A DNA stretch of 64,000 bases from Rosenbergiella collisarenosi (lineage in GTDB: Bacteria > Pseudomonadota > Gammaproteobacteria > Enterobacterales > Enterobacteriaceae): positions 62,001 through 126,000 of the forward strand of contig NZ_JABBFP010000007.1 in the NCBI RefSeq assembly GCF_018494085.1. Reading direction: 5' to 3'. Below are positions 1 to 10,590 of the stretch, piece after piece; positions within the stretch are counted from its first letter, which is position 1, and every line of letters starts with the position of its first letter. Position numbers and translations under genes: made by a program. The notes beneath the pieces were generated by a model. That model saw only the letters and a list, made by a program, of their open reading frames with translations, did not search any database and had not been told where the DNA came from.

Positions 1-553
1 GCAAGATGTGGTTAGGGGATAGGCTTAAACCACGCGCAGCGATCTGGTAGAGGTCCCCTGCTGGTTTTGCTCGGCCATCTGGCCCCGCACGCAGCACCAA
101 CGTAAAATAATCGGCGATCCCTAACTGTTCGACGTCGGCATTACCATTGGTAATGGCGACTAATGGGACTTTGGTTGCGAGCTCAGCAAGTACTTGATGC
201 GTAAGGGGTGAGATATGTGCCGCACTGCGCCACTGGTGGAATACCGCCATGACTGCCGCCGCCCCAGACTCTGCCTCTTGCGTACTTAACCCTGCCTGTA
301 GCATCACTTTCTTAAGCGCGGCGTGGCGCCACGCAGTCATATCATGGGTAATAGCGGGCGTTTGTAGCTCGACTTCCCGCCGTGCTTGATCGTAATCGCC
401 GGTCGTTATTGATGCAAGACACGGATGCCACGCCTGCAGTGCCTGATGCGTTTTCTCAACGGTGGTAAGGATCACTTGCCGATTATCGTACAGCGTATCA
501 TCTAGGTCGAAGGTGATCGCCTGTGGGCGGTGGATCGGTCGATAAAATCGCAT
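1..553 (-). CDS. yigB: HAD-family phosphatase YigB (partial, 3' end outside window)
   Basis: The visible 184 codons begin [20 protein letters not shown], containing the HAD motif I DLDDT with the nucleophilic Asp, and later VAITNGN (motif II). This matches E. coli YigB, a haloacid-dehalogenase-type phosphatase reported to dephosphorylate the riboflavin intermediate ARPP. The start ATG overlaps the xerC stop by one base (TAATG), so it is the last visible gene of the dapF-DUF484-xerC-yigB operon and is probably translationally coupled to xerC. The C-terminal part lies beyond the left edge. Family assignment is strong; the exact substrate rests on the E. coli homologue. Confidence 0.9.
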   Translation of the reverse strand, partial: MRFYRPIHRPQAITFDLDDTLYDNRQVILTTVEKTHQALQAWHPCLASITTGDYDQARREVELQTPAITHDMTAWRHAALKKVMLQAGLSTQEAESGAAAVMAVFHQWRSAAHISPLTHQVLAELATKVPLVAITNGNADVEQLGIADYFTLVLRAGPDGRAKPAGDLYQIAARGLSLSPNHIL

Positions 554-1464
554 TAGGTTTTACCTCGTTTAGCACGGGGGTGAGCGGCATCATAGACCGA
601 AGCAAGATGCTGAAAGTCTAAGTGGGTATAGATTTGCGTCGTCGAAAGGTTCGCATGGCCCAAAAGTTCCTGAACCGCACGCAGATCTCCACTAGATTCT
701 AGCATGTGCGTGGCGAAGGAGTGTCGCAGCTTATGCGGATGAATATGCGTATTCACCCCTTGCAGGACGCCCCATTGGGCAAAACGCTTCTGTACGTTAC
801 GCGTCGAAATCCGTTTACCCTGCTGAGAAACGAAGACGGCATTATCTTCGGGTAAAAACAGCTCGCGCATCTCCAGCCAACGCCCCAACCACTCCAGCGC
901 GGTACGCCCAATGGGTAATCGACGTTCCTTACTCCCTTTGCCCGTTACCCATACCTCACCCGATTCTAACTCAAGGTGCTGGCAATCTAGATTAACCAAT
1001 TCAGAGAGACGTAGCCCCCCACCATACATCACTTCAAGCATGGTCCGATCACGAACAGATAACGGATCGTTTAGGTCGATAGATAAGAGCTGGTTAACAG
1101 AATCTACGTCAATATTTTTGGGCAGCGGTCTTCCCGCACGCGGCGTCGCGATCCCCTTCGCCGGATTCGCGACTAAAAAACCCTGGGAGACTTGCCAATC
1201 GAGGAAACTGCGCAATGCAGAGAGGCGTAAGGCGAGGCTGGATGCTTTCAATCCTTCGCGCCGTGATTTTGCGGCCATCGCACGGATCAAGACAGGGGTA
1301 ATTTGCGACCAGGTTGCCAGCGATGCTGCCGCGAAGAAGTCGCAGATCACTTGTAGCTGCCGTTGATAGTTTGCGACGGTCAGTGGGCTCAATTGCCGTT
1401 CTACGCGTAAGAAACGTAAGTATTCGTCACAGCGCTGAAATAGAGCCTCACCGAGAGGACTCAT
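553..1464 (-). CDS. xerC: Tyrosine recombinase XerC
   Basis: 303 aa. With XerD it resolves chromosome dimers at dif during division. The N-terminal SAM-like core-binding domain (about 1-110) is followed by the catalytic domain with the full set of residues: Arg152 (GLRLSEL), Lys176 (GKGSKER), His244 and Arg247 (HPHKLRHSF), His270 (LLGHANLS) and nucleophile Tyr279. These are the E. coli positions shifted by four. It starts with ATG overlapping the stop of the DUF484 gene by four bases (ATGA). The setting next to dapF and DUF484 is the usual housekeeping xerC locus, so this is not a phage or integron integrase. Confidence 0.97.
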   Translation of the reverse strand: MSPLGEALFQRCDEYLRFLRVERQLSPLTVANYQRQLQVICDFFAAASLATWSQITPVLIRAMAAKSRREGLKASSLALRLSALRSFLDWQVSQGFLVANPAKGIATPRAGRPLPKNIDVDSVNQLLSIDLNDPLSVRDRTMLEVMYGGGLRLSELVNLDCQHLELESGEVWVTGKGSKERRLPIGRTALEWLGRWLEMRELFLPEDNAVFVSQQGKRISTRNVQKRFAQWGVLQGVNTHIHPHKLRHSFATHMLESSGDLRAVQELLGHANLSTTQIYTHLDFQHLASVYDAAHPRAKRGKT

Positions 1465-2171
1465 GACCGACTCATCCAGCGAGTCAGCAAACTAGGTAGA
1501 AATCCAGCAATACAATCGAGTAACTCAGTCCCCATACCGGGATGGTAATGGTCTTTGTTACGGCTACTAAATATCAGTACGCCGACCTCCTGACCTTCAT
1601 CGATAAGCAATGAGAGGGCCACGGATCCGATTGCCTTCGCTTCGGGTAAGAGTAGTAAGAGTTCTGGACCTTGTAGACGACCAAGATAATGCGTGTCCTG
1701 GCCGAGTCGCTGTAATTGAAACGGAGTAAAAGTATGGCGTTCTAACCCGAGATGATGAAAGCCACTGGGTGCCGCAAGCTGCCAGCTATCGGTAAATAAG
1801 CGGAAACTCGCGCCCGCCAGCCCTAAGCTTTTGGCCCAGTAGTGTAAACGCCCCTGTAACTCGGCTAAGTCTTTCGCTGTTGCGAGATGAGATTGTAAAT
1901 AAAGGAGCTGCCCGAAAAGGTGCTGATTAGCTTGCGCTTGCTCCATCAACAGGGTTATTTCTTGTTCTAAATTAATGATTTGCTGTCGCTGGCGCGTTAA
2001 TTGCCACTCGACCAGTGATACGCTCCCCTTTACCGGATGAGGGATCACCATTTGTTCAACCTGACGGGCATTACGAATGAAAAAATCTGGATGTTCGCGT
2101 AAGTACTCGCTAACGCTGTCGTCGTCGATAGGTGGAAGCGGTAACGGTGTCTGCTCTGGATGCGTGGTCAT
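1461..2171 (-). CDS. yigA: DUF484 family protein (YigA)
   Basis: 236 aa with the DUF484 pattern: an N-terminal helical segment ending in a characteristic [10 protein letters not shown] motif (about residues 23-32), a glutamine-rich coiled-coil stretch around 60-90, then a GAF-like alpha/beta domain. It is encoded between dapF and xerC with four-base ATGA overlaps at both ends, the same place as yigA in E. coli. The E. coli yigA product has no settled function, and nothing in this sequence adds to it. No signal peptide or membrane segment is visible, so a cytoplasmic protein is likely. Confidence 0.85.
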   Translation of the reverse strand: MTTHPEQTPLPLPPIDDDSVSEYLREHPDFFIRNARQVEQMVIPHPVKGSVSLVEWQLTRQRQQIINLEQEITLLMEQAQANQHLFGQLLYLQSHLATAKDLAELQGRLHYWAKSLGLAGASFRLFTDSWQLAAPSGFHHLGLERHTFTPFQLQRLGQDTHYLGRLQGPELLLLLPEAKAIGSVALSLLIDEGQEVGVLIFSSRNKDHYHPGMGTELLDCIAGFLPSLLTRWMSRS

Positions 2172-2992
2172 AAATGAATAAATCCATCATAAACGTGAGT
2201 GGCGGGCCCGGTCATGAAAAGAGGCGTACCCGATCCCTGCCAACTAATATGCAAGCTCCCTCCTGGCAGATCAACCCGAACATTCTCATTGAGTAGCCCT
2301 TGCTGAATTCCGCTGGCTACTGCCGCACACGCACCACTCCCACAGGCTTGAGTTTCACCCGCGCCGCGCTCGTACACTCTTAAACGAATATGATCACGAC
2401 TGATCACTTCCATAAAGCCGACATTAACACGCTCAGGGAAACGCTCATGGCTTTCCAGAATCGGTCCTAAGACTTCGACTTGCGCCGTTGCCGTCGACTC
2501 AACATGGATAACACAATGCGGGTTACCCATCGATACCGCGCCAAACATGACGGTTTTCTCTTCGACACGCAGTAGGTAGAGACTTTCGGCTTTATTCGCT
2601 CTGAATGGAACGTTAGCGGGCTCAAAATTGGGCTCTCCCATATTGACTTCCACTTCCTCATCGCGATTGACCGTCAGGACCATCTGTCCCGCTTGCGTGC
2701 TGACACGAATGCTATTTTTGTTCGTCAGTCCCTTTAGGCGAACAAAACGCGCGAAACAGCGTGCTCCGTTACCGCACTGCGCGACCTCACTTCCATCAGC
2801 ATTGTAAATGCGGTAATGAAAATCAAGATCTGGGTCGTACGGTGGCTCAACCACCAATAACTGATCGAAACCAATCCCTAAATGACGATCGGCTAAGCGT
2901 CGAATTAGTTCTGGCGAAAAAAACACATTCTGAGTAACGGCATCCACTACCATGAAATCGTTACCTAGACCATGCATTTTAGAGAACTGCAT
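2168..2992 (-). CDS. dapF: Diaminopimelate epimerase
   Basis: 274 aa. It interconverts LL- and meso-diaminopimelate for lysine and peptidoglycan synthesis without a cofactor, using two cysteines. Both are present at the E. coli positions: Cys73 in AQCGNGARC and Cys217 in TQACGSGAC. The N-terminus [17 protein letters not shown] is typical. The ATG lies 27 bases after the lptM stop, and its stop overlaps the DUF484 start (ATGA). Order lptM-dapF-DUF484-xerC-yigB is conserved with E. coli. Confidence 0.97.
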   Translation of the reverse strand: MQFSKMHGLGNDFMVVDAVTQNVFFSPELIRRLADRHLGIGFDQLLVVEPPYDPDLDFHYRIYNADGSEVAQCGNGARCFARFVRLKGLTNKNSIRVSTQAGQMVLTVNRDEEVEVNMGEPNFEPANVPFRANKAESLYLLRVEEKTVMFGAVSMGNPHCVIHVESTATAQVEVLGPILESHERFPERVNVGFMEVISRDHIRLRVYERGAGETQACGSGACAAVASGIQQGLLNENVRVDLPGGSLHISWQGSGTPLFMTGPATHVYDGFIHL

Positions 2993-3019
2993 GCTTCACC
3001 CCAATGCCGTATCGGCTGA

Positions 3020-3202
3020 CTATAAGTTGTCGGATTTTTTATTCGATTTTTTGAAAATACCCTGGTCGTAACCGGTATTTTGACCTTGTTGTTTACCACT
3101 ACTATCTTTAGGGAAATAAAGAGGCCCTTTTAGTCCGCAGCCTGCTAAGGCGATAACGGCAATAACCAGCGTGCATTTCGCTACAACGTTCTTCATTATC
3201 AT
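3020..3202 (-). CDS. lptM: LPS-assembly lipoprotein LptM (YifL)
   Basis: 60 aa. A short basic N-terminus, a hydrophobic segment and the lipobox LAGC with the acylated cysteine at residue 22, followed by the family signature GLKGPLYFP. E. coli YifL, renamed LptM, binds the LptD-LptE outer-membrane translocon and promotes correct disulfide formation in LptD. Two in-frame ATGs lie at codons 1 and 3 (ATGATAATG). A GAG element sits three bases before the first and nine before the second, so the start could be 3202 or 3196. It heads the dapF operon. Confidence 0.88.
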   Translation of the reverse strand: MIMKNVVAKCTLVIAVIALAGCGLKGPLYFPKDSSGKQQGQNTGYDQGIFKKSNKKSDNL

Positions 3203-3356
3203 TTACTCACTTAACTTTCTATTCTACGTATCATCGCAGTTGAACCGGGAAAAGCAACTGAAAATCGTGTTATCGAGGGATGACCTTGCCTAAGCGATAA
3301 ATCTCAGATGATCCATCGTTAAGCAATCGTTATACTAATCAAAAATAGGAGCAAGT

Positions 3357-3674
3357 ATGAACGACAGCGAATTTCATCAACAAGCAGACCGTTTATTATT
3401 AACGATCGAAGAACGCTTAGACGAGCACGATGGCGAAGCTGATATTGATTATGAGACCCATGGCAATGTCATGACCCTCAGTTTCGAGAATGGCAGCAAA
3501 ATTATCGTCAACCGACAAGAGCCGCTACATCAAGTCTGGCTAGCAACTAAAGCTGGCGGCTACCACTTCTCCCTGCAGGGCGATAAGTGGGTGTGTGATC
3601 GCACCGGTAACGAGTTTTGGGCGCTCCTTGCCAAAGCCTGTAGTGTGCAAGCCGGTGAGACGGTCAGGTTCTAA
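3357..3674 (+). CDS. cyaY: Frataxin-like iron donor CyaY
   Basis: 105 aa, one compact frataxin fold. It has the acidic first helix ([16 protein letters not shown]), the conserved strand segment [12 protein letters not shown] and the GGYHF turn. Bacterial frataxin binds iron and regulates iron-sulfur cluster assembly by IscS-IscU. AGGAG lies seven bases before the ATG. It runs toward cyaA and the two stops are separated by two bases, so no terminator fits between them. This is the cyaA-cyaY arrangement of E. coli. Confidence 0.96.
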   Translation: MNDSEFHQQADRLLLTIEERLDEHDGEADIDYETHGNVMTLSFENGSKIIVNRQEPLHQVWLATKAGGYHFSLQGDKWVCDRTGNEFWALLAKACSVQAGETVRF

Positions 3675-3676
3675 TA

Positions 3677-6235
3677 TCAGGGACGATACGGCGAACGCGG
3701 TAGGATATTTTGACCGAGTTGCGGAGAAACCCTCTCCGTAACTTCATCTTGACTCGGTGAATGAAAATTAATGATTTGTGATCGCCCCTGCTGCGCTACC
3801 ACTTGGTAAAACTGCGGTAAATTGAAATTAATCGATGTTGTCCCGAAAGTCAGCCGGTCATGGGAAGAAGAATAGAAACGGCAAACATCGCGCATTAACT
3901 CCTCTTTACTCCCCTCACAGTGTTGATAGACCTCTGCATGATTGTGTTCGTCCAAGACATAAATACTAAAGCTCTCCGCTGGCGGGTGGTCCTCGAAGAA
4001 GAATTGAATGATCCCTTCACTGGCATAGTTTTTGACCACCGTAGGCAGTTTTGCCTGTTTAGAGTCCATCTGAATCGATAAGCCCTGTAATTTATTACTG
4101 GAGATTGCGCCATAAAACTCCACGGCGTTTTTGAGTTTTTGTACCGATACACCCATTCGCTCGAAAAATAGTCCCCACGTATCGCTGGCTAATTTTAATG
4201 CCTTAAAGCGTCCGGTTTCTTGACGATTACTGGAGAGACGTAAGTCAATACACTCTGATATAAGCTGTAAAACACGGGTCCGAATCAATGCACGTAAATA
4301 GGGGCTGTAACAGAAGACCTCAACCGCGTCGGGTGGCAGAGCCTCTTGATGCATCTTACCGAGGATCGTTTTAAGGGCCTCGATCATCGCTGATTCCCCC
4401 TCGAAATGCAGGGTCCTCACCTCGTTCCACGAGTTACGATAGAGGAGATCTACACTGCCGATAAGACACTGTTGCTGCTGCCCAAAACTAAAGATATCCA
4501 TTTTACGAAAATCGAAATGAACCACCTGGTCACGTAACGCTTGGGTCGGATCAGATTCCAGATTCACCATCAGAGCAAGGTGACGAATCTCGCAAGGGCT
4601 GTATAACGCTTTAGGGGTAGGCGCTGCCAAGCGAATAGGAAAGTGCACCGCAATATCGTGAACTAACTCTTGTAGACGAGGCAGGTCGCATAGGCTCGTC
4701 CCTTTAATGTGTAAATGCGTTTTTTCAGTCAGTAGCCCGTTGAACCATGCCCAAGCCACGAGTTTATTTAGGTAACGGTTATACTCTAAGGGTTGATGGC
4801 TAATAATCGCATTCATTTCAGGAGCTTGGTTATACAGATACCAGCCCCGCCGATTCGCTCGTCCCTCGGCCACATAGATAAAAGTAAGATGATCCTCAGA
4901 GAGATCGGGTGAGATCTGCGGATTAAGAAGGGCCACTTTACCCGGAAGCGCCTCAAATGCCGCGTAGAGTTTACGGGTTAAAACACCGATATCTTGCGGA
5001 CTTGCGCTGACACTCAGGTTATTACGGCGTGCGAAGCGGATGAGATTACGGTAGCTCTGCATCATCGCATCCAGTAATTCATTATGGGCGATACGGACTT
5101 GTTCTATTTTCCAGTGAGCGCGGGAGTCCAGTTGGGTCAGGCGATCTTCATCCCACCCCCAACGTTCAACCAGCTGTGCGAGGATCTCGCGGCGCCACTG
5201 CGAAGGTTCAACGCTACTTGCCGCGGTTAATTTTTCTGACACCTTCAAATAAAAACAGCGACGGACTAAGTCAAGCCGAGTGCTATCGTTAATGGCCTCT
5301 AAATATGCGGTGACCCGCTCCAGCATCATGCAATAAGGATCCAGCCCGAAATGAATAATTTCGCCTTCGTGCAAACACTGTTTTATTTCCGTCGCCAATA
5401 GCCGCGTATTCGGGTACTCCCAGCTATAAGCTTCTAATAATAGAGTCTTTAATACTGCCTTATAGGGCGAGTCGATACTTTTATAGAGTTGCCATAAACT
5501 CGCCCCGAAATACTCTTCTGCCGATAGCGTGCCTAACCCGCCGAGATCAAGCCACTCGTTAGGCATCAACGCGCCCTTAGCGTACAGGTCGGTTACATAC
5601 TCATCGTAGTGTTCTTCCTGTTCGCTAGGCACTAAATTCCATAAGATACGCTTACCCGCTAAGCGTACTGCACTGCGATAAAATTCATCCAGCAGCAGAA
5701 TATGTTGTGTGCTACCACAATCCTCTTTCCCCAACGCACCACTTTCGTTCATACGAAAACGATTTTCGTCGATCAGAAAGAAGCTGATCTCAACCCCCTG
5801 CTTCTTACACCACTGCTGCAATTGGTGACATTTATTGTGAAGCGCTTGTCGCTCTGCATTGTCTAGCCAAGATTGATGACAGACCCAGATATCGAGATCC
5901 GAATCACTGCTTTGCCCGACAGACGAGGTACTCCCCATCGAGTACAACCCTAAAATAGGGGGGTTCTCTGGCGGCGACACTGCATTATGACTTTCACTGG
6001 AGAAGAAGGTATTGAGTAATGCCAGCTGCGTTTCGTCTGGGGTGAACGCGCTAATCCCATACGGCGTATTGTTTGAGAGGTAGCCTGGCATATCCGGGTG
6101 ATGATAATGGAGCAAAACCGGCAGCAAGTTATAGATATGACGAAAAGCCGCGCCCATCGCTGCCGTGGCACGATCAGTCCGTAACTGATTAATCGCATCT
6201 ACTCGCTGTTTAAGTGTCTCTATATAAAGATACAA
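3677..6235 (-). CDS. cyaA: Class I adenylate cyclase CyaA
   Basis: 852 aa from the start chosen here (E. coli 848). It makes cAMP from ATP for CRP regulation. The N-terminal catalytic domain has a nucleotidyltransferase motif MGSTSS followed by DLDIWVCHQ, with metal-binding Asp113 and Asp115. The C-terminal half is the regulatory domain that responds to the PTS. The frame opens at a TTG at 6259, but the TTG at 6235 gives [11 protein letters not shown], which aligns without gaps to the E. coli protein, itself started at TTG. No strong Shine-Dalgarno sequence precedes either codon. Translation is therefore probably weak by design. It is divergent from hemC. Confidence 0.96.
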   Translation of the reverse strand: MYLYIETLKQRVDAINQLRTDRATAAMGAAFRHIYNLLPVLLHYHHPDMPGYLSNNTPYGISAFTPDETQLALLNTFFSSESHNAVSPPENPPILGLYSMGSTSSVGQSSDSDLDIWVCHQSWLDNAERQALHNKCHQLQQWCKKQGVEISFFLIDENRFRMNESGALGKEDCGSTQHILLLDEFYRSAVRLAGKRILWNLVPSEQEEHYDEYVTDLYAKGALMPNEWLDLGGLGTLSAEEYFGASLWQLYKSIDSPYKAVLKTLLLEAYSWEYPNTRLLATEIKQCLHEGEIIHFGLDPYCMMLERVTAYLEAINDSTRLDLVRRCFYLKVSEKLTAASSVEPSQWRREILAQLVERWGWDEDRLTQLDSRAHWKIEQVRIAHNELLDAMMQSYRNLIRFARRNNLSVSASPQDIGVLTRKLYAAFEALPGKVALLNPQISPDLSEDHLTFIYVAEGRANRRGWYLYNQAPEMNAIISHQPLEYNRYLNKLVAWAWFNGLLTEKTHLHIKGTSLCDLPRLQELVHDIAVHFPIRLAAPTPKALYSPCEIRHLALMVNLESDPTQALRDQVVHFDFRKMDIFSFGQQQQCLIGSVDLLYRNSWNEVRTLHFEGESAMIEALKTILGKMHQEALPPDAVEVFCYSPYLRALIRTRVLQLISECIDLRLSSNRQETGRFKALKLASDTWGLFFERMGVSVQKLKNAVEFYGAISSNKLQGLSIQMDSKQAKLPTVVKNYASEGIIQFFFEDHPPAESFSIYVLDEHNHAEVYQHCEGSKEELMRDVCRFYSSSHDRLTFGTTSINFNLPQFYQVVAQQGRSQIINFHSPSQDEVTERVSPQLGQNILPRSPYRP

Positions 6236-6329
6236 GGCATCGCACCCGGACTGATACAAGAAAAGATAAAAGCGGTTTTAATTCGCACTACATACCGCGG
6301 TCGGTCAATCTAACACTGCCATCCCATCC

Positions 6330-6359
6330 GGTAAAGCGTGTTGACGCTCACACTTTACC
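6330..6359. promoter_or_regulatory. Dyad with candidate CRP site between cyaA and hemC
   Basis: Perfect outer arms GGTAAAG (6330-6336) and CTTTACC (6353-6359) flank a CRP-like core. Read on the minus strand, 6334-6355 has a perfect TGTGA half and a partial second half (CAC retained) with roughly correct spacing. It lies about 100 bases upstream of the cyaA start. E. coli cyaA is repressed by CRP-cAMP at its P2 promoter, so a CRP role is the simplest reading. The outer palindrome exceeds a normal CRP site. Inference; no promoter boxes were firmly placed around it. Confidence 0.5.
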
Positions 6360-6496
6360 ATGTCAACCGGTTTACCATTGAACAATCCATGTGCTTGGAT
6401 TAAAAAATGAACAGTCGGGATTTAGCGGGTACAAACTGCCACATCCTGCGTTTAGATGTTAGGATAATAGCTAAACATAAAAGTATGGTTTCGAGT

Positions 6497-7429
6497 ATGA
6501 CTGACAAAACAATCAGAATTGCCACCCGACAAAGCCCGCTTGCCCTCTGGCAGGCAGAATATGTGCAGCAACAATTAATCGCTCATCACCCCGGTTTGCG
6601 CGTCGAGTTGGTCACCATGGTGACCAAGGGCGATATATTGCTAGATAGCCCATTGTCGAAGGTGGGAGGAAAAGGATTGTTTGTTAAGGAACTCGAATTG
6701 GCAATGTTGGAGGGCCGCGCCGATTTAGCCGTTCACTCCATGAAAGACGTGCCAATGGCATTTCCGCAGGGATTAGGATTGGCGGCTATCTGCCCACGTG
6801 AAAACCCGTTAGATGCGTTTGTCTCCAATCATTACGAGGATCTGGATGCACTGCCGCCAGGGGCAATAGTCGGGACCTCTAGCCTACGGCGCCAGTGTCA
6901 GTTAAGTGCTTTACGGCCGGATCTCGTTATTCGCTCACTACGTGGTAACGTCGGTACGCGTTTATCCAAACTCGATGCTGGCGAGTACGATGCGATTATT
7001 CTCGCCTCAGCGGGTCTTATTCGCTTGGGGCTAACCTCCCGGATCCGCATGTCACTCCCGGCAGAAGTCTCCTTGCCTGCCGTTGGCCAAGGTGCCGTCG
7101 GCATTGAATGCCGTAATGATGATGCCGCATTACATCAACTGCTCGCACCACTAAACCATCCAGCGACCGCAATTTGTGTACAAGCGGAACGCGCAATGAA
7201 TACACGCTTAGAGGGCGGATGCCAAGTACCTATCGCAAGCTATGCGCTACTCAACGAAGATAAACTGTGGCTACGTGGCCTAGTCGGCTCGCCAGAAGGC
7301 GACCTAATTATTGCGAGTGAACGCCATGGTATGGCAGTACAAGCCGAAGCGTTAGGGATTTCTCTGGCTGAGGAGCTTCTGGCTCGCGGGGCCGGAGAGA
7401 TTTTACGCAAAGTCTACCAAGGACAATAA
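6497..7429 (+). CDS. hemC: Porphobilinogen deaminase
   Basis: 310 aa. It joins four porphobilinogens into hydroxymethylbilane. Residues visible include the substrate-binding stretch GTSSLRRQ and the dipyrromethane attachment cysteine in EGGCQVPIA. With the start at 6497 ([12 protein letters not shown]) that cysteine becomes Cys242, the E. coli number, which decides the start. The open frame reaches back to 6407, and another ATG at 6485 is possible, but the extra residues are not family-like. It is first in hemCDXY, with hemD four bases downstream. Confidence 0.96.
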   Translation: MTDKTIRIATRQSPLALWQAEYVQQQLIAHHPGLRVELVTMVTKGDILLDSPLSKVGGKGLFVKELELAMLEGRADLAVHSMKDVPMAFPQGLGLAAICPRENPLDAFVSNHYEDLDALPPGAIVGTSSLRRQCQLSALRPDLVIRSLRGNVGTRLSKLDAGEYDAIILASAGLIRLGLTSRIRMSLPAEVSLPAVGQGAVGIECRNDDAALHQLLAPLNHPATAICVQAERAMNTRLEGGCQVPIASYALLNEDKLWLRGLVGSPEGDLIIASERHGMAVQAEALGISLAEELLARGAGEILRKVYQGQ

Positions 7430-7433
7430 TACG

Positions 7434-8171
7434 ATGAGCATTCTGGTGACTCGACCTGCACCCGAAGGCAACCAGCTCGTTGAGCGGCTACGATTGACTG
7501 GACGCCAAGCTTGGCATCTACCGCTTATCGAATTTTTACCCGGTCGCCAGCTATCCGAATGCACATCATGTCTCGCGACACTGAACGATGACGATATCGT
7601 GATTACCATATCGGGCCGTGCCCTCACCTACCTAGGCCCTTTTATGCTCGCGCAGCCACGCAGTTGGCCGCGTCATATTAATTACTTAGCGATCGGCAAA
7701 AGTAGTGCGCTTGCACTGCATCACTATTGTCAACAACCCGTTGAATTTCCTGAGATAACCCTGAGTGAGAATTTGATAGACCTCCCTTGCTTGGAACACA
7801 TATCCGGAAAAACCTGCCTAATATTGCGTGGGAATGGGGGCCGGGAACTGCTCGGAGATACGTTACAGTCCCGAGGAGCCAAGGTACGCTATTTTGAGTG
7901 TTATCAACGCGTCGCCCTAAATTATCACGGGCCTGAGCAGGCTTTTCACTGGCGACAAAAAGGGATCTCAACCATAATTGTGACAAGTGGTGAGATGTTA
8001 AACCTACTCTATGAACTCGTTCCTGCTGTCGACCGGAACGAATGGTTACTCCACTGCCGACTTATCGTCGTCAGTGAACGTTTGGCGACAATCGCCACCG
8101 ACTTCGGTTGGCGAGATATTATTGTTGCTGATGGTGCGGATAACGATGCGTTATTACGTGCGTTACGCTGA
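7434..8171 (+). CDS. hemD: Uroporphyrinogen-III synthase
   Basis: 245 aa, normal for the family, which is poorly conserved in sequence. It cyclises hydroxymethylbilane with inversion of ring D to give uroporphyrinogen III. It begins MSILVTRPAPEGNQLVERL, the typical opening of HemD, and carries the late segment IIVTSGEMLNLL that matches the conserved TS-ax-L region. It follows hemC by four bases with AAGGA ten bases before the ATG and precedes hemX, so it is part of one transcript. Confidence 0.94.
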   Translation: MSILVTRPAPEGNQLVERLRLTGRQAWHLPLIEFLPGRQLSECTSCLATLNDDDIVITISGRALTYLGPFMLAQPRSWPRHINYLAIGKSSALALHHYCQQPVEFPEITLSENLIDLPCLEHISGKTCLILRGNGGRELLGDTLQSRGAKVRYFECYQRVALNYHGPEQAFHWRQKGISTIIVTSGEMLNLLYELVPAVDRNEWLLHCRLIVVSERLATIATDFGWRDIIVADGADNDALLRALR

Positions 8172-8196
8172 ATTTAAACTAATGGGATAAGCCTCT

Positions 8197-9351
8197 ATGA
8201 CGGAACAAAAAGCCCCCTCCGCCATGTCGGATGAAGTAAACGAAAATAAATCTTTAACACCTTCCCCGACACCGGCTACTACAGCGGATAATGGTAAAAA
8301 ACTCGCACTCTTAGCCATCGTTATTGCTCTCGCCTCTGGGTTAGGAAGCGCTTGGTATATTAATCATGTTAACCATTCACAAGCCAGCTCAACACAAGCC
8401 TTAGGTCGCCAACTTACCGATGTCCAACAGCAGAGCGGAAATAACCAACAGCAGTTATCTCAGCAGCTTTCACAGACTGAACAGGCGCTAAAGGCCTCGC
8501 AATCACAGCTGCAGGAAACGGAAAAAGATCTTCAAGGTCTGCGCGATAAAGTAAATTCGCTCACCGGTAACGATACTGGTGTCTGGTTAGTCTCACAGGC
8601 CGACTACCTGGTAAAATTAGCGGGCAGAAAGTTATGGAGTGATCAAGATGTCACCACCTCTCTTGCGCTACTGAAAAGCGCGGATCGCAGCTTAGCGCAG
8701 ATGGACGACCCGAGTGTGATCACCGTCCGCCGCGCGCTGAATCAAGATATCTCAACCCTCGCTAACCTCAATCAGGTTGATTACGACGGTATTATTTTGC
8801 AACTCAGCCAATTAGCGAATAACGTCGACGATCTGCGCTTAGCAGACGACAGCGATAATAATGCGCCGATGGATAAAGACAGCCATGATGTTTCAGGCTC
8901 CCTCGCGCAATGGCGTCATAACTTGGTGGCAAGCTGGCACGACTTTATGGATAACTTCATTACCGTTCGTCGTCGTGATAATAGCGCACAGCCTTTATTG
9001 GCACCGAATCAAGACATCTACTTGCGTGAAAATATTCGTTCTCGGCTCTTGATCGCCTCGCAAGCCATTCCTCGTCACCAAGAAGATATTTATAAACAGT
9101 CTCTTGAGGCAGTATCGACATGGGTACGGGCCTGGTACAACACCGATGACCCGACAACTAAAGCTTTCTTAACGCAGATCGATCAATTAACACAAACCAC
9201 AATTGCGATGGATCTCCCCGATAACCTTGCGAGCCAAGGGTTAATCGATAAGTTAATGCAAGATCGTGTGCGCGGCTTAATGAGTAGCCCAAGTGATCAC
9301 GATGCGCAGCCTACACCATCGCCTGCGACCACGTCGCCGCAAGGAGGTTAA
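8197..9351 (+). CDS. hemX: Inner-membrane protein HemX
   Basis: 384 aa. A cytoplasmic N-terminal tail rich in Ser, Thr and Pro is followed by one membrane segment (about 31-48, LALLAIVIALASGLGSAWYI), then a glutamine-rich coiled coil (about 70-115) and a periplasmic helical domain with the conserved KLAGRKLWSDQDVTT and DYDGIILQLSQL. It was once thought to be a methyltransferase because of an adjacent-gene confusion, but no SAM motif is present. Function is unproven. It sits in hemCDXY and its end carries the ribosome binding site of hemY. Confidence 0.92.
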   Translation: MTEQKAPSAMSDEVNENKSLTPSPTPATTADNGKKLALLAIVIALASGLGSAWYINHVNHSQASSTQALGRQLTDVQQQSGNNQQQLSQQLSQTEQALKASQSQLQETEKDLQGLRDKVNSLTGNDTGVWLVSQADYLVKLAGRKLWSDQDVTTSLALLKSADRSLAQMDDPSVITVRRALNQDISTLANLNQVDYDGIILQLSQLANNVDDLRLADDSDNNAPMDKDSHDVSGSLAQWRHNLVASWHDFMDNFITVRRRDNSAQPLLAPNQDIYLRENIRSRLLIASQAIPRHQEDIYKQSLEAVSTWVRAWYNTDDPTTKAFLTQIDQLTQTTIAMDLPDNLASQGLIDKLMQDRVRGLMSSPSDHDAQPTPSPATTSPQGG

Positions 9352-9352
9352 G

Positions 9353-10549
9353 GTGATAAAAGTCTTAGCACTCTTTATTTTATTAATTGCGGGGATTGTC
9401 CTAGGGCCTGTCTTAGCAGGAAAACAAGGCTATGTTCTGATCCAAACCTCGCAGTGGAATATTGAAACCTCCGTGACCGGTTTGGCTATTATTCTCTTCG
9501 TCGCGTTAATCGTTATTCTTCTGATTGAATGGGTAATACGCCGCCTATGTCGGACGGGTTCCCGTACCCGCCGCTGGTTTGCGGGGCGTAAACATCGCCT
9601 TGCACAGAAGCATACTAATAATGCACTCATTAAACTGGCTGAGGGCGATTATCGGCAGGTTGAAAAGTTGATGGCTAACCATGCCGATCATTCTGATACG
9701 CCAGTGGCCAACTATCTGCTCGCCGCCGAGGCCGCGCAACAACGTGGCGATGAGATCCGCGCAAATCAACATTTAGAGCGCGCCGCCGAGCTCTGCACTG
9801 ATAATCAAATTCCCGTCGAGATTACGCGGGCGCGTATTTTACTCGCGCGTGAGGAAAACCACGCCGCACGTCACACTATCGACCGTTTGCTCGATGTCGC
9901 TCCGCGCCATCCAGAGGTCTTGCGCCTTGCTCAGACCGCCTACTTACGCACAGGTGCCTGGTCTGCACTGCTGGATATTTTACCCTCTCTTGAAAAAGAG
10001 CAGCTTGTGACCAAAGAGGACGCCGCAGGTCTCTCTCATACCGCGTGGCTTGGGCTGATGGAACAAGCTATGGCATCGGGCGGCAGTGAGGGGTTAAAAC
10101 AGTGGTGGGGACACCAATCACGTAAAACCCGCCATGACCCACGCCTTCAGTCGGCGATGGCGAACCATCTTATTGAATGTAACGACCATGAGATGGCACA
10201 GGTCATTGTGATGGATGGGTTGAAACGGGGCTATAACGAAAGTTTAGTGCTCGTATTACCCAAGCTTAAAACGGCAAACAGCGAGGACTCTGAGAAGCTG
10301 GTACGACAGCTCATCAAACAGCAAGGATCCAACCCTCTGCTAGAGAGTACCTTGGGGCAACTGCTGATGCGACGGGGAGAGTGGCAACAGGCTGCGCAAG
10401 CGTTTAATTCAGCGCTAGCTCAGCGACCGGATAGCTTCGACTATGCTTGGCTCGCCGATGTTTACGACAAAATGCGTCGTCCCGAAGAGGCCGCAAAAAT
10501 GCGTCGCGAAGGCTTACACCTCACTCTGAAGAAATACCCGGATCAATAA
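9353..10549 (+). CDS. hemY: HemY, membrane-anchored TPR protein
   Basis: 398 aa. Two N-terminal membrane helices (about 3-23 and 42-64) are followed by a soluble domain of TPR-like helical repeats. The start is GTG at 9353, preceded by AAGGAGG with five bases of spacing, and gives VIKVLALFILLIAGIVLGP, which aligns with E. coli HemY. The open frame extends to 9293 inside hemX, but that extension is basic and unlike the family. It is not the protoporphyrinogen oxidase also called HemY in Bacillus. A protoheme-related role is suggested only by the operon. Confidence 0.94.
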   Translation: MIKVLALFILLIAGIVLGPVLAGKQGYVLIQTSQWNIETSVTGLAIILFVALIVILLIEWVIRRLCRTGSRTRRWFAGRKHRLAQKHTNNALIKLAEGDYRQVEKLMANHADHSDTPVANYLLAAEAAQQRGDEIRANQHLERAAELCTDNQIPVEITRARILLAREENHAARHTIDRLLDVAPRHPEVLRLAQTAYLRTGAWSALLDILPSLEKEQLVTKEDAAGLSHTAWLGLMEQAMASGGSEGLKQWWGHQSRKTRHDPRLQSAMANHLIECNDHEMAQVIVMDGLKRGYNESLVLVLPKLKTANSEDSEKLVRQLIKQQGSNPLLESTLGQLLMRRGEWQQAAQAFNSALAQRPDSFDYAWLADVYDKMRRPEEAAKMRREGLHLTLKKYPDQ

Positions 10550-10564
10550 TCCTCCCCTTCCCTA

Positions 10565-10590
10565 GGCGGCTGCCTGCAGCCGCCTTCTTT
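10565..10590 (+). terminator. Rho-independent terminator of hemCDXY
   Basis: Eight-base perfect stem GGCGGCTG / CAGCCGCC with a CCTG loop (10565-10584), followed by TTCTTT. It starts 16 bases after the hemY stop and closes the hem operon. Confidence 0.88.

Noticed and set aside
911-1366. Long plus-strand open frame opposite xerC
   Set aside because: No recognisable product; xerC on the other strand is intact with all catalytic residues.
553-1464. XerC considered as a mobile-element integrase
   Set aside because: Its operon, length and residues match the housekeeping recombinase, and no att-like repeats flank the locus.
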